Part shown: piece by piece, positions 53,584 through 62,495 of the stretch | Layout of the letters: every line of letters starts with the position of its first letter | Position numbering within the stretch: position 1 is the first letter of the stretch | DNA from: Xanthobacteraceae bacterium | GTDB taxonomy: Bacteria; Pseudomonadota; Alphaproteobacteria; Rhizobiales; Xanthobacteraceae | Direction: 5' to 3' | NCBI GenBank assembly: GCA_019746355.1 | Contig: JAIESC010000007.1 | Span: forward strand, 124,001 to 188,000 | Length of the DNA stretch: 64,000 nucleotides | Position numbers and translations under genes: made by a program | Notes under the pieces: generated by a model | What the model was told of the DNA's origin: nothing | Database searches by the model: none | Seen by the model: only the letters and a program-made list of their open reading frames with translations

Positions 53584-53755
53584 CTAGGCCTCACGAAAAG
53601 GCCGTGGTGGAGCGCCGAAAGGCGCGGGTCCCCCATCGCACGGGGACCCGGACACGCCCCGCAAGCGTGTCCCCGGGCCGCACGCAACGGCCCGGAAGGG
53701 GTCTAGCAAACCCCTGCGTCTTTCGGCGCTCCGCTCCCCTCGTTAGAGGGCGAGC
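53584..53755. repeat. Serial-hairpin structured element, possible ncRNA or repeat
   Basis: A 13-base inverted repeat, GGAGCGCCGAAAG (53609-53621) and CTTTCGGCGCTCC (53720-53732), encloses four hairpins. Their stems are 53625-53633/53642-53650, 53650-53657/53665-53672, 53674-53680/53688-53694 and 53697-53702/53710-53715. Three loops are seven bases long and end in GCAA. Flanking hairpins lie at 53587-53603 and 53733-53755. No reading frame in it is convincing. The design suggests a folded RNA or a mobile palindromic repeat. Confidence 0.6.
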
Positions 53756-53853
53756 AACGCGACGAACCTTTGCAAATCCCGGGCGCCGGCACGCCGCGGA
53801 AACGGGAGACCGCGCCCACGATGATGCGCAAGCCAACACAGGGCGAAACACCA

Positions 53854-54510
53854 ATGGCCATCTTCAGCTATACGAATCTTTCGACTCAAGAGCACCCCGG
53901 CGTGCGTGCGCGCGTCGAGCAGAGTCGCAAGCGATTCCATTGCGACCTCTTGCAGTTTTGGCGCCAGTGCAGACTTGGAAAATGCTGGCAGCGTCGTCGC
54001 TGCCTCGGCGATCCGCACGACTGCTTCAGCCGCCACCACGCCGCGATGCCGCGCAATCACGTGGCCTGGTTGCACGCCGACATCCTGTCGAGAACCACCG
54101 GCACCGGCACCGCGGAGCAGGCGCTTCGCGCTTTCGGCCTGTCGCTGCCCGATATTGTCCGGCAGGACGCCGGCGTATCTCGGCCGCAACAGACCGACGG
54201 CGCTTTGCCGACCATCGATTCTGCGCAGGAGGATTCGCGGCGCACCCACGGCGAGGCCGGCATCCCTTCGCAATCGCCGTCTGAAATGCTTGCGGAGGTG
54301 AAGAAATTGCTCGGCGTGATCCTGACAAGCAAGCCTGAGCCGGAAGCCGCCAGCCCGGTCCCGTCACCTCAGGTCAATGCCGAAGCACCGGTTGTCATTC
54401 CAAAAAGCGAGAGCAGGGCAGCCGTCGAAGCATTCAATGAACGAGCCAGCAAGGGGATGGATTACAATGACCTGATGGCGAGGCTGCGTGCACTTGGCGC
54501 GTCGGTTTAG
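53854..54510 (+). CDS. Cysteine- and arginine-rich protein of unknown function
   Basis: This encodes 218 residues from ATG 53854; ATG 53821 is an alternative with GGGAGA upstream. Residues 12-50 contain FWRQCRLGKCWQRRRCLGDP and a further DC, four cysteines spaced like a small zinc-binding motif and of a type seen in Bradyrhizobium-like hypothetical proteins. The middle is Pro/Ser/Glu-rich and probably disordered, with a C-terminal helix ending GMDYNDLMARLRALGASV. No function can be assigned. Confidence 0.55.
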   Translation: MAIFSYTNLSTQEHPGVRARVEQSRKRFHCDLLQFWRQCRLGKCWQRRRCLGDPHDCFSRHHAAMPRNHVAWLHADILSRTTGTGTAEQALRAFGLSLPDIVRQDAGVSRPQQTDGALPTIDSAQEDSRRTHGEAGIPSQSPSEMLAEVKKLLGVILTSKPEPEAASPVPSPQVNAEAPVVIPKSESRAAVEAFNERASKGMDYNDLMARLRALGASV

Positions 54511-54550
54511 GACGAAGACGATCGGGAGCGCGGGTGATACGGACGCGAAC

Positions 54551-55609
54551 ATGAAACTCTCCCGCCGCCGTGTCATCGCCGGAAGCGGAGCCGCGCTTGC
54601 CGCAACGGGTGGAGTTGCCATGTGGAACAACTCGCGCATTCGGTACTACGACGGCCCCGTGTCCGACCATTTCGACGGCGTGCGCTTCTTTGATCCCAAT
54701 GGCGCGCCACCGAACAGCACGGTGCAACTGCTGCGTTTTCTGGCGACGCGCCAGCGCGCGCCCTGGCCGGCCTGGGTTGCGAACCCCTTCAGCGATCGTC
54801 CGCCGCGTCGCGTCGACGGCGCGGCGTGTCGCCTCTCGTTCGTCGGCCATGCGTCATGGCTGCTGCAGGCCGCGGGCTTGAACATCCTGATCGATCCGGT
54901 TTGGTCGCAGCGCGTCTCTCCGGTGTCGTTCGCGGGACCGACCCGCGTCAACGATCCGGGGATTGCGCTCGACGCATTGCCGCCGATCGACGCGGTGTTG
55001 GTATCGCACTGCCACTACGATCATCTCGACGTACCGACGCTGTCTGCGCTGGCAAGCCACCGCGCGCGCCTGGTGATGCCGCTCGGCAACGACACCGTTG
55101 CGCGCGCACAGGATCCGGGCATCCGCGCCGAGACGCACGACTGGGGCGCCCGCATCGTGTTGAGCCGTGACGTTGCGGTGACGCTGATCCCGATGCGGCA
55201 CTGGTCGGCGCGCGGCGTGACCGATCGCAACAAGGCCCTGTGGGCGGCGTTTGTGATCGAAACGCCCGCCGGGCGCATCTATCATGTGGCGGATTCTGGC
55301 TACGGCAACGGCCACCACTTCCGCATGGCGCGCGAACGCTACGGTCCGTTCCGGCTCGCCATCCTGCCGATCGGGGCCTACGAGCCGCGCTGGTTCATGC
55401 GCGAGCAGCATATGAACCCGGATGAGGCCGTGCTGGCCTTCGCCGATTGCGGCGCGGAGCTGGCGCTGGGACACCATTTCGGCACCTTCCAGCTCACCGA
55501 CGAGGCGATCGACGCGCCGACGCTCGCGCTTGCCGCGGCGCGCGCCAGGGCCGGTCTCGCCGCCGACCGTTTCCGGACACTGCAGCCCGGCGAAGTCTGG
55601 GAGCTGTAG
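54551..55609 (+). CDS. MBL-fold metallo-hydrolase (UlaG/NAPE-PLD-like), exported
   Basis: This encodes 352 residues from ATG 54551. The N-terminus MKLSRRRVIAGSGAALAATGG looks like a twin-arginine signal. The metallo-beta-lactamase metal site is HCHYDHLD, with further histidines in LIPMRHWSARG and ALGHHFGTFQL, and YHVADSGYGNG. The nearest relatives include N-acyl-phosphatidylethanolamine phospholipase D-like and UlaG lactonases. Its substrate is unknown. The stop at 55609 is followed by a palindromic repeat. Confidence 0.88.
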   Translation: MKLSRRRVIAGSGAALAATGGVAMWNNSRIRYYDGPVSDHFDGVRFFDPNGAPPNSTVQLLRFLATRQRAPWPAWVANPFSDRPPRRVDGAACRLSFVGHASWLLQAAGLNILIDPVWSQRVSPVSFAGPTRVNDPGIALDALPPIDAVLVSHCHYDHLDVPTLSALASHRARLVMPLGNDTVARAQDPGIRAETHDWGARIVLSRDVAVTLIPMRHWSARGVTDRNKALWAAFVIETPAGRIYHVADSGYGNGHHFRMARERYGPFRLAILPIGAYEPRWFMREQHMNPDEAVLAFADCGAELALGHHFGTFQLTDEAIDAPTLALAAARARAGLAADRFRTLQPGEVWEL

Positions 55610-55634
55610 CGGCATGGCGAGCGGTTTTCGCGGC

Positions 55635-55727
55635 GTAGGATGGGCAAAGCCGCGTCAGCGGCGTGCCCACGCATTCTTGCTCGAAGCGAAGACGGGGGCG
55701 CGGCGCTTCGCGCCTTCGCCCACCTAC
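55635..55727. repeat. Palindromic repeat of rhizobial type
   Basis: GTAGGATGGGCAAAGC begins at 55635 and its approximate complement CGCCCACCTAC ends at 55727, with inner GC-rich hairpins around GCGGCGCTTCGCGCC. This is the pattern of the GTAGGGTGGGC-type repeats often seen between convergent genes in Bradyrhizobium-like bacteria. Confidence 0.6.
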
Positions 55728-55743
55728 AATTTTCGATGAACAG

Positions 55744-56931
55744 CTACGTCCCGGGCTTCAACACATCAGCCGCCCAGTCCCACATGAAGTTCGTGCCGAT
55801 GGTCACGTTGTCCACCTGGCAATGATGGAAGCCGCCTTCCTCGCGCGTGAACACCTTCAAAAGCTTCTGTTTCGAGCCGACCGCTGCAAAGCACTTCTCG
55901 GCGATGGCGAGCGGGATCTGCTCATCGCCCGCGCCGTGCACCAGCAGGAACGGGCACTGCATCTTCTGCACGATGCCGTCGAGCCGGAAGCCTTCGAGGA
56001 TCTTCATCGCCGCGTCGCGGGTCTTCACCCCGAAGATCCACATCAGGTGCTCCGGCGGCACCGACAGCGACGGCACCTTGCCCGAGTCGAGCAATTCGAA
56101 CCGCCGCTTCCAGGTGTCGTGATAGTCCCACTGCGCGCCCCAGGCGATGCAGCAGGCGTAGCGCGGCTCGAGCGAGGCCGCGCGCGGCGCGTAATAGCCG
56201 CCGAGCGAAATCGCCATCACGCCGACGCGCTTCGCATCGACCTCCTTGCGGCCGGCGAGATAGTCGTAGGCCGCCGTGCCGTATTTCTCGGTCTCGGCGA
56301 TCAGCGGCAGGTCACGGAAGCGCACGCTCTCGCCGTTGCCCGGCCCGTCGACGATCAGGCAGGCGATGCCGCGCGCGACGAGATCCGGGACGCCCTTGAA
56401 GTATTGAATCTCCTTGGTGATGTCGAAGCCGTCGAAGAACACCATCGCCGGCGCGGGCTTGTTTCCGGCCACCTCCGGCGCGGGATGCACGAACAGCGCC
56501 GGCAGCTTCTTGTCGCCGTAGGGAATTTCGACAGATTCGATATGCGGCCGCTTCAGCATCGCCGCGCCATCGGCAAACGCCTTGACCGCCTTCTTGTACG
56601 CCGCGGGCGAGCGCGGCCCGTGCTGCAGGAAGCGTTCGCCGATCTGGATGTAGTGCGCGGCGCGCATCAGGCAGGCTGCGGCCGTGAGCCGGTGGCCCTT
56701 CTTCTCCGCCTCGCGTCCGCGCGCCTCGACGATGTCGCCCATGCGCGCCCATTCCTCGAACCAGGCATTGTCGTCGCCGACCTTGTCCTTCAGCGCGCGG
56801 CCGATGCGGTTGATCTCGTCGATCTCCGCGCCGCCCCATGGCGCGGCGGAGAGGCACAGCAGCAGGCCCATCGACCAGCGGTAGTTGGTGGGGAAATAGA
56901 TGAAGGCCGGATCGTTGGCTCGGTCGCTCAC
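55744..56931 (-). CDS. Alpha/beta hydrolase (2,6-dihydroxypseudooxynicotine hydrolase-like)
   Basis: This encodes 395 residues; GTG 56931 is preferred, with GAGGAAA just upstream and homology from FIYFPTNYRWSMG. A helical N-terminal cap (residues 20-140) is followed by the hydrolase core: MVFFDGFDITKEIQYFKG, LIVDGPGNGES, the nucleophile elbow GVMAISLGGYYAPR and the late FLLVHGAGDEQIP. The organisation resembles the C-C hydrolases of nicotine degradation and FrsA-like enzymes. It diverges from the UbiD gene at 57038 by about 106 bases. Confidence 0.85.
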   Translation of the reverse strand: MSDRANDPAFIYFPTNYRWSMGLLLCLSAAPWGGAEIDEINRIGRALKDKVGDDNAWFEEWARMGDIVEARGREAEKKGHRLTAAACLMRAAHYIQIGERFLQHGPRSPAAYKKAVKAFADGAAMLKRPHIESVEIPYGDKKLPALFVHPAPEVAGNKPAPAMVFFDGFDITKEIQYFKGVPDLVARGIACLIVDGPGNGESVRFRDLPLIAETEKYGTAAYDYLAGRKEVDAKRVGVMAISLGGYYAPRAASLEPRYACCIAWGAQWDYHDTWKRRFELLDSGKVPSLSVPPEHLMWIFGVKTRDAAMKILEGFRLDGIVQKMQCPFLLVHGAGDEQIPLAIAEKCFAAVGSKQKLLKVFTREEGGFHHCQVDNVTIGTNFMWDWAADVLKPGT

Positions 56932-57037
56932 GTTTCCTCGCTGAGATTTTCTGGTCCGCGGAACGCGTCCGCATTTCAGGCCAGCTTGGTTTCCGATCGT
57001 GCTACGGTCAACCCAATAACAACGAGACATCGCAGCC

Positions 57038-58699
57038 ATGCGCGATCAGCCCGCATCGTCCATCCCCGCGTCGCGGTCCGGCCGTCCGCGGCTCGACCTG
57101 CAGCAGCATCTCGCCGATCTCGAAGCCGCGGGGCTGCTCACGCGCATCGAGAAGCCGATCAACAAGGACACCGAGCTTGGGCCGCTGGTGCGCTGGCAGT
57201 TCATCGGCGGCGTGCCGGAGGACGAGCGCCGCGCCTTCCTGTTCACCAACGTCACCGACTCCAAGGGCCGCAAGTACGACATGCCGGTGGTGGTCGGCGC
57301 GCTGGCATCGTCGCCCGCGATCTATGCCATGGGCATGGGCCGCGCGGTGGACGAGATCGGCGACGCCTGGATGCAGGCCATCGCCCATCCGATCCCGCCG
57401 GTGCTGACCAACAACGCGCCGTGCCAGGAGGTGGTCGTCACCGGCGAGGCGCTGCGCAGCGAAGGCGTGAAGCGGTTGCCGGTGCCGGTGTCGACGCCGG
57501 GGTTCGATGCCGCGCCCTATCTCACCGCAACGCTCTGCGTCACCCGCGATCCGGACAGCGGCGTGCAGAACTTCGGCACCTACCGCGTGGGTCTCAAGGC
57601 CGCCGACCGGATGGCGGTGCGGATGGTCGCGCGTGAGGCGACCGGGGCGGGCGGCTTTCTGCACTGGCTGAAATATCGCGATCGCAAGCAGAAGATGCCG
57701 ATCGCGATCGTCGTCGGGGCCGCGCCCATCGTCATGTTCACCGGCCCGCAGAAGCTCGCCGTCGACATGGACGAGATGGCGGTGGCCGGAGGTGCTGCCG
57801 GCGAGGCGATCCGCATGACCCGCTGCCGGACGATCGACCTCGAAGTGCCGGCAGACTCGGAAATCGTGGTCGAGGGCCTGATCGATCCGGATGTGCTCGA
57901 GCCCGAAGCGCCGTTCGGCGAGAGCAACGGCTATGTCGCGCTCGAAGCCTACAACATGCCGATCGAGGTCACGGCCATCACCCACAAGGCCAAGCCGGTC
58001 TTCACCCAGATCATCAGCCAGGTGACGCCGAGCGAGTCGAGCGTCATCAAGAAGGTCGCCTACGAGCCGCTGTTCCTTTCTCACCTCAAGACCAATCTCG
58101 GCATCAAGGGCATCCGCCGCGTCGTCATGCACGAGCGGCTGACCAATCTTCGCCCGGTGATCTTTCTGCAATTCGCAGCCGGCGCGCCGCGCACCGAGGT
58201 GTGGCGCGGCCTTTCGGGCGCGTCCACCTTGCAATCGAACTGCGGCAAGATCGTCATCGCGGTGAGCGAGGACATCGACCCGAGCAGCATGGACGCGGTG
58301 CTGTGGTCGCTCGCCTACCGCACCAATCCGGTCGACGACATGCAGATCGTTCCCTGGCGCGGCGGCGTGCAGGGCGCGCAATATGCCGGCAACAAGACCG
58401 ACTCGGGCCTCCTGGTCGACGCCACGCGCAAGCGCGCCATGCCGCCGCTCGCGCTGCCGACCAAACCCTACATGGAGCATGCCCGCGCGCTGTGGGACGA
58501 ATTGGGCCTGCCCGCGCTCAACGTGCAGGCGCCCTGGCACGGCTACACGCTCGACGACTGGACCGACACCTGGGAAACCTACGCGCGGCGCACCGCCGCG
58601 GGCGACTGGGAGGAAACCGGCCGCGAGACATTGAGGCGCCAGCGCCGCGGATTGCTGCCGGAGACACCGGTGCGGCCGGGTCAGGACAAAGACGAGTAA
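57038..58699 (+). CDS. UbiD family decarboxylase
   Basis: This 553-residue prenyl-FMN-dependent decarboxylase is longer than the one at 2109. Features are NFGTYRVGLKAADRMAVRM, AAPIVMFTGPQKLAVDMDEM, EAPFGESNGYVALEAYNMP with the active-site glutamates, and a late IVIAVSEDIDPSSMDAVLWS. A C-terminal tail of about 50 charged residues extends past the core. A carboxymuconolactone decarboxylase-like gene and a Rieske oxygenase follow, suggesting an aromatic-acid pathway. Confidence 0.92.
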   Translation: MRDQPASSIPASRSGRPRLDLQQHLADLEAAGLLTRIEKPINKDTELGPLVRWQFIGGVPEDERRAFLFTNVTDSKGRKYDMPVVVGALASSPAIYAMGMGRAVDEIGDAWMQAIAHPIPPVLTNNAPCQEVVVTGEALRSEGVKRLPVPVSTPGFDAAPYLTATLCVTRDPDSGVQNFGTYRVGLKAADRMAVRMVAREATGAGGFLHWLKYRDRKQKMPIAIVVGAAPIVMFTGPQKLAVDMDEMAVAGGAAGEAIRMTRCRTIDLEVPADSEIVVEGLIDPDVLEPEAPFGESNGYVALEAYNMPIEVTAITHKAKPVFTQIISQVTPSESSVIKKVAYEPLFLSHLKTNLGIKGIRRVVMHERLTNLRPVIFLQFAAGAPRTEVWRGLSGASTLQSNCGKIVIAVSEDIDPSSMDAVLWSLAYRTNPVDDMQIVPWRGGVQGAQYAGNKTDSGLLVDATRKRAMPPLALPTKPYMEHARALWDELGLPALNVQAPWHGYTLDDWTDTWETYARRTAAGDWEETGRETLRRQRRGLLPETPVRPGQDKDE

Positions 58700-58730
58700 G
58701 CGTGCGGATATTCACCCGATTTCCGAAGCA

Positions 58731-58820
58731 CTGGATGCCCCGCTTTCGCGGGGCATGACACCTGTGCCATGGCGGCATGTTGCGCACGGCTGTCATCGCC
58801 CGCGAAGGCGGGCGATCCAG
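58731..58820. repeat. Double-hairpin repeat, inverted copy of that at 39234
   Basis: It starts CTGGATGCCCCGC and ends GCGGGCGATCCAG, with two hairpins ATGCCCCGC-TTTC-GCGGGGCAT and ATCGCCCGC-GAAG-GCGGGCGAT. The order is reversed relative to the copy at 39234-39324, so the element is inserted in the opposite orientation. The internal 40 bases differ. Confidence 0.8.
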
Positions 58821-58869
58821 TCTCACCGGTGACAGGTCAAAGAGTCGTTCGTTAGAAGGACAGAAATAG

Positions 58870-59418
58870 ATGGGACGCGTTCCCTACCTCGACAAATCCG
58901 ACCTGCCTCTCGAGCTTCACGACGTTCTCGCGCGACCGATCGCGCTCAACCGGGCGATGGCGAACAGCCCGTATGCATCGCGCGCCATGAACGGGCTTGC
59001 GACCTACATCCGCCACCAGAGCAAGCTTGATCCGCGGCTGCGCGAGCTTGCCATCCTGCAGGTCGGCTACCTTGCCAGGTCGCCCTACGAATACTCGCAT
59101 CATGTCAAGATCGGCCGCGAGTTCGGCGTCACCGACGATGATATCCGCGCCATCGGCGAGGAAACCGCCGGCCGTCCGACCAAACTGGATACCTTGTCGA
59201 AGACTGTGCTCCGCGCCGCGCGCGAGATGACCGACGGCCTCGCCATGTCGGACGCAACCTTCGCCGCGCTGGAAAAGGCGCTGGACCGCGAGCAGGTCGT
59301 CGATCTCACGCTCGCCATCGCGTTTTACAACGCCGTGGTCCGGCTTCTCGCCACGTTGCAGATCGATGTCGAGCCGGAATACCAGCCCTATCTGGAACAG
59401 CATCCGTTGCCGCGCTAG
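58870..59418 (+). CDS. Carboxymuconolactone decarboxylase family protein
   Basis: This 182-residue helical protein of the CMD/AhpD-like fold has ELAILQVGYLARSPYEYSHH followed by KIGREFGVTDDDIRAIGEE. The CxxC peroxidase motif of AhpD is absent; a glutamate and histidines are present instead (YEYSHH). This branch can act as a decarboxylase or has unknown activity. It lies between UbiD and a Rieske gene and is probably part of that catabolic operon. The repeat at 58731 is between it and UbiD. Confidence 0.88.
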   Translation: MGRVPYLDKSDLPLELHDVLARPIALNRAMANSPYASRAMNGLATYIRHQSKLDPRLRELAILQVGYLARSPYEYSHHVKIGREFGVTDDDIRAIGEETAGRPTKLDTLSKTVLRAAREMTDGLAMSDATFAALEKALDREQVVDLTLAIAFYNAVVRLLATLQIDVEPEYQPYLEQHPLPR

Positions 59419-59454
59419 GCTGCCCCGCTCTGGTCGGCAGCACGGAGGCTAGGC

Positions 59455-60474
59455 ATGTTCCTGCGCAACGGCTGGTATTCGGCGATCTGGTCGCACGAGC
59501 TCAAGGACAAGCCGGTCGGCAAGACCTTCCTCAATGAGAAGGTCGTGCTGTTCCGCAACGACCGCGGCCAGGTCGGTGCGCTCGAAGATTGCTGCTGCCA
59601 TCGCGCCGCGCCATTGTCGCTCGGCGAGGTCAGCGGCGCGACGCTCGCCTGCGGCTATCACGGCCTGAAGTTCGACGTGAACGGAAAATGCGTCGAGGTG
59701 CCCGGCCAGAGCGAGGTGCCCGCGGGCGCCAAGGTGCGCAGCTATCCGGTGCACGAGAAGAACAACGTGGTCTGGATCTGGATGGGCGAGGCGACCAAGG
59801 CCGACACCGCGAAAATTCCCGACATGCCGTGGCTGTCCGATCCGAAATGGGCGACGACGCCGGGCAATCTCTACGTCAAGACCAACTATCAGTTCATCAT
59901 CGACAACCTGCTCGATCTCACCCACGTCACCTATGTGCACAAGAAGACGCTCGCCGGCGATCCGCGCGAGGCGACCACGCCGACCAGGACCGAGCGGCTG
60001 AACGACGGCGTCCGCGTCGGCCGCTGGATGATCGATTTTGTGCCGCCGCCGCTGTTTGCCAGGGCCGGCAACTTCACCACCAACGTCGACCGCTGGCAGC
60101 ACGTCACCTGGCATCCGCCGGGCATCGTCTATCTCGACGTCGGCTGCGCCACGACCGGCACCGGCGCGCCGCAGGGCGACCGCAGCCAGGGCATCTCGAT
60201 CTGGTCGAGCCACCTGATCACGCCCGAGACCGAGCATTCCAGCCACTACATGTTCTGCTTCGCCCGCGACTTTAAAGTCGACGATCCCGAAATGTCGAAG
60301 CTGCTCTACGAGGGATCGAAGGCCACGTTCACCGAGGACGCGGACATGCTCGAAGCGGTGCAGTCCAACCGGACTGGCGGATCGCTCGATGGGCTTATCC
60401 ACATCACCGCCGACGCAGCGCAGCTGCAGGCGCGGCGGATGCTGAACGCGATGATCGGCGCGGAGCAGGCCTAA
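59455..60474 (+). CDS. Rieske 2Fe-2S aromatic ring-hydroxylating oxygenase (VanA-like)
   Basis: This 339-residue protein has Rieske ligands CCCHRAAPLSLGEV and ACGYHGLKFD (C-x-H ... C-x2-H), then the non-heme iron site DNLLDLTHVTYVHKK. The layout matches vanillate O-demethylase oxygenase and related two-component demethylases. It needs a separate reductase, which is not in the window. A Bug receptor follows on the same strand, possibly delivering the aromatic acid (inference). Confidence 0.92.
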   Translation: MFLRNGWYSAIWSHELKDKPVGKTFLNEKVVLFRNDRGQVGALEDCCCHRAAPLSLGEVSGATLACGYHGLKFDVNGKCVEVPGQSEVPAGAKVRSYPVHEKNNVVWIWMGEATKADTAKIPDMPWLSDPKWATTPGNLYVKTNYQFIIDNLLDLTHVTYVHKKTLAGDPREATTPTRTERLNDGVRVGRWMIDFVPPPLFARAGNFTTNVDRWQHVTWHPPGIVYLDVGCATTGTGAPQGDRSQGISIWSSHLITPETEHSSHYMFCFARDFKVDDPEMSKLLYEGSKATFTEDADMLEAVQSNRTGGSLDGLIHITADAAQLQARRMLNAMIGAEQA

Positions 60475-60553
60475 AGCTCCGCAACGAAAGATGCGCCAAG
60501 CCAGATGCACCAAGCCGCGGCGATGACACGCGGCAGGCGCGGGGAGGTAGACG

Positions 60554-61525
60554 ATGAGATGGGGCGTTTCGCTTTCGATTCTTGCCGTGCTCGCAGCCGT
60601 CGCGACACCGGCGCAGGCGCAGCAGTATCCGTCGCGTCCGGTGACGGTCGTGGTGCCGTTTGCCGCCGGTGGCGGCTCGGACCTTCTCGCGCGGCTGGTG
60701 ACGCAGAAGCTCGAGGCGCGGCTCGGCAAGCCGTTCATCGTCGAGAACCGCCCCGGCGCGGGCACCACGCTCGCCGCGATGCAGGTCGTGCGCGCCGCGC
60801 CCGACGGCTACACGCTGATGCAGGGCACGAGCTCGACCATGGCCATCAATGTGACCATGAACAAGAAGCTGCCCTACGAGCCGCTCAAGGACCTCGTGCC
60901 GGTCGCGCTGCTGTCGTCGTCGCCATTCTTCCTCGTCGTTGCGGCCGACTCGCCGCTGAAAACCGTCGCCGACGTGATCGCGGCCGCGAAAGCGAAGCCG
61001 AACGGGCTGAACTACGGCTCCGGCGGGCCGGGTTCGATGCATCATCTCAGCACCGAGCTGCTGCAGAGCCTTGCCGGCATCCAGATGACGCATGTGCCCT
61101 ACAAGGCGACGCCGCCGGCGATGACCGACCTGATGGCGGGCCACATCCAGCTCCTGTTCGGCGACACCACCTCGACCTTGCCGATGATCCAGCAAGGGAA
61201 ACTCCGCGGCATCGCGGTAACCACGGCCAGGCGCAGTCCCGCCGCGCCGGACGTTCCAGCCGTCGCCGAGACCGTGCCGGGTTTCGAATCAGCGTCCTGG
61301 CAGATGCTGCTGGCGCCGGGTGGAACGCCGCCCGAGGTGATCGCGCTGCTCAACCGCGAGGTCCACGCGATCTTCAGCGATCCGGCGGTGATCGCCGAGC
61401 TGACCCGGCGCGGCGTCGGGCCGGCGTTGACCGGTCCGCCGCAGGAGGTGACCGAGTTCGTGCGAAAAGAGATCGTGCGCTGGGGCGACGTGGTCCGCCG
61501 CGCCGGGCTCGAAGGCAGCGAGTAG
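60554..61525 (+). CDS. TctC/Bug solute-binding protein
   Basis: This 323-residue periplasmic receptor has a signal peptide ending at PAQAQQ. Motifs are YPSRPVTVVVPFAAGGGSD, VENRPGAGTTLAAMQVVRAAPDG, MTHVPYKATPPAMTDLMAG and LLAPGGTPPEV. ATG 60554 follows GGGGAGGTAGACG. It is the sixth TctC-family protein in the window; no TctAB is close. Confidence 0.9.
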   Translation: MRWGVSLSILAVLAAVATPAQAQQYPSRPVTVVVPFAAGGGSDLLARLVTQKLEARLGKPFIVENRPGAGTTLAAMQVVRAAPDGYTLMQGTSSTMAINVTMNKKLPYEPLKDLVPVALLSSSPFFLVVAADSPLKTVADVIAAAKAKPNGLNYGSGGPGSMHHLSTELLQSLAGIQMTHVPYKATPPAMTDLMAGHIQLLFGDTTSTLPMIQQGKLRGIAVTTARRSPAAPDVPAVAETVPGFESASWQMLLAPGGTPPEVIALLNREVHAIFSDPAVIAELTRRGVGPALTGPPQEVTEFVRKEIVRWGDVVRRAGLEGSE

Positions 61526-61601
61526 CGCGACCGGCTGTATTTGACCGCGGCGGGCGGGTTGCGCGCCGCGATCGTCTGTCTTGTGAGGAGAGACCGGCGT
61601 G

Positions 61602-62483
61602 ATGGAAGGATTTACGCGAACGGAGATCGACACCAGCGGCGCGCGCATCGTCACGGTGCATGGCGGCAAGGGGCCGCCGCTGCTGCTGCTGCACGGCAAT
61701 CCGTTCACGCATCTGTCCTGGCACAAGTTTGCGCCGCGGCTCGCGCAGGAGTTCACTGTGGTCGCAACCGACCTGCGCGGCTATGGCGATTCATCGAAGC
61801 CGCCGGGCGGCAAGGATCATGAGAACTATTCGTTCCGTGCCATGGCGCAGGACCAGATCGAGGTGATGGCGTCGCTGGGGTTCAAGCAGTTCATGGTGGC
61901 GGGCCATGACCGCGGCGCGCGCGTCGTGCACCGCATGTGCCTCGACCGGCCCGACGTCGTGCGGCGCGCGGCGATCCTCGACATCATTCCGCAGCACAAT
62001 CTCTACACCCACACGACCCGCGAATGGGCCAAGTCGTCCTACCACTGGCTGTTCATGATCCAGCCGGAGCCGCTGCCGGAGAAGCTGATGAGCGCCGATC
62101 CGGACTTCTTCATCAACTATAAGCTCGCCAAGACGCCGCAGGGCCTGAACTTCTTCGGCAAGGAGGCGCTCGAGGAGTACCGCCGCTGCTTCCGCAATCC
62201 CGCGACCGTGCATGCTATGTGCGAGGACTATCGCGCGACCTACGGCATCGATTTCGAGATGGACAAGGTGGATTGGGCCGCCGGCAAGAAGATCACCTGT
62301 CCGACGCTGATCCTTTGGGGCGCAACCGGCGCGGTCGGCCGCAACCACAAGCCCGCGGAGGTGTGGAAGGATTACGCGACCGACATCCGCGGTGCGCACG
62401 CATTGCCGTGTGGCCACTATCTGTCGGAGGAAGCGCCCGAGGAAACCTACCAGGCGCTTCGGACATTCTTTCTGGCGAAGTGA
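61602..62483 (+). CDS. Alpha/beta hydrolase, haloacetate dehalogenase-like
   Basis: This encodes 293 residues from ATG 61602 (GAGGAGAGACC upstream). The fold has LLLLHGNPFTHLSW (oxyanion loop), VVATDLRGYGDSSKP and a nucleophile elbow GHDRGARVVHRM, in which an aspartate (D103) replaces the usual serine. That and CPTLILWGATGAVGR resemble fluoroacetate/haloacetate dehalogenases. Substrate specificity is not proved, and some members are epoxide or ester hydrolases. It is on the same strand as the Bug receptor gene. Confidence 0.87.
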   Translation: MEGFTRTEIDTSGARIVTVHGGKGPPLLLLHGNPFTHLSWHKFAPRLAQEFTVVATDLRGYGDSSKPPGGKDHENYSFRAMAQDQIEVMASLGFKQFMVAGHDRGARVVHRMCLDRPDVVRRAAILDIIPQHNLYTHTTREWAKSSYHWLFMIQPEPLPEKLMSADPDFFINYKLAKTPQGLNFFGKEALEEYRRCFRNPATVHAMCEDYRATYGIDFEMDKVDWAAGKKITCPTLILWGATGAVGRNHKPAEVWKDYATDIRGAHALPCGHYLSEEAPEETYQALRTFFLAK

Positions 62484-62495
62484 CGGCCGCCGAAA

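Noticed and set aside
53508..53840. Arginine-rich open frame over the hairpin element
   Set aside because: There is no ribosome site, the composition is of shadow type, and the dense hairpins explain the sequence better.
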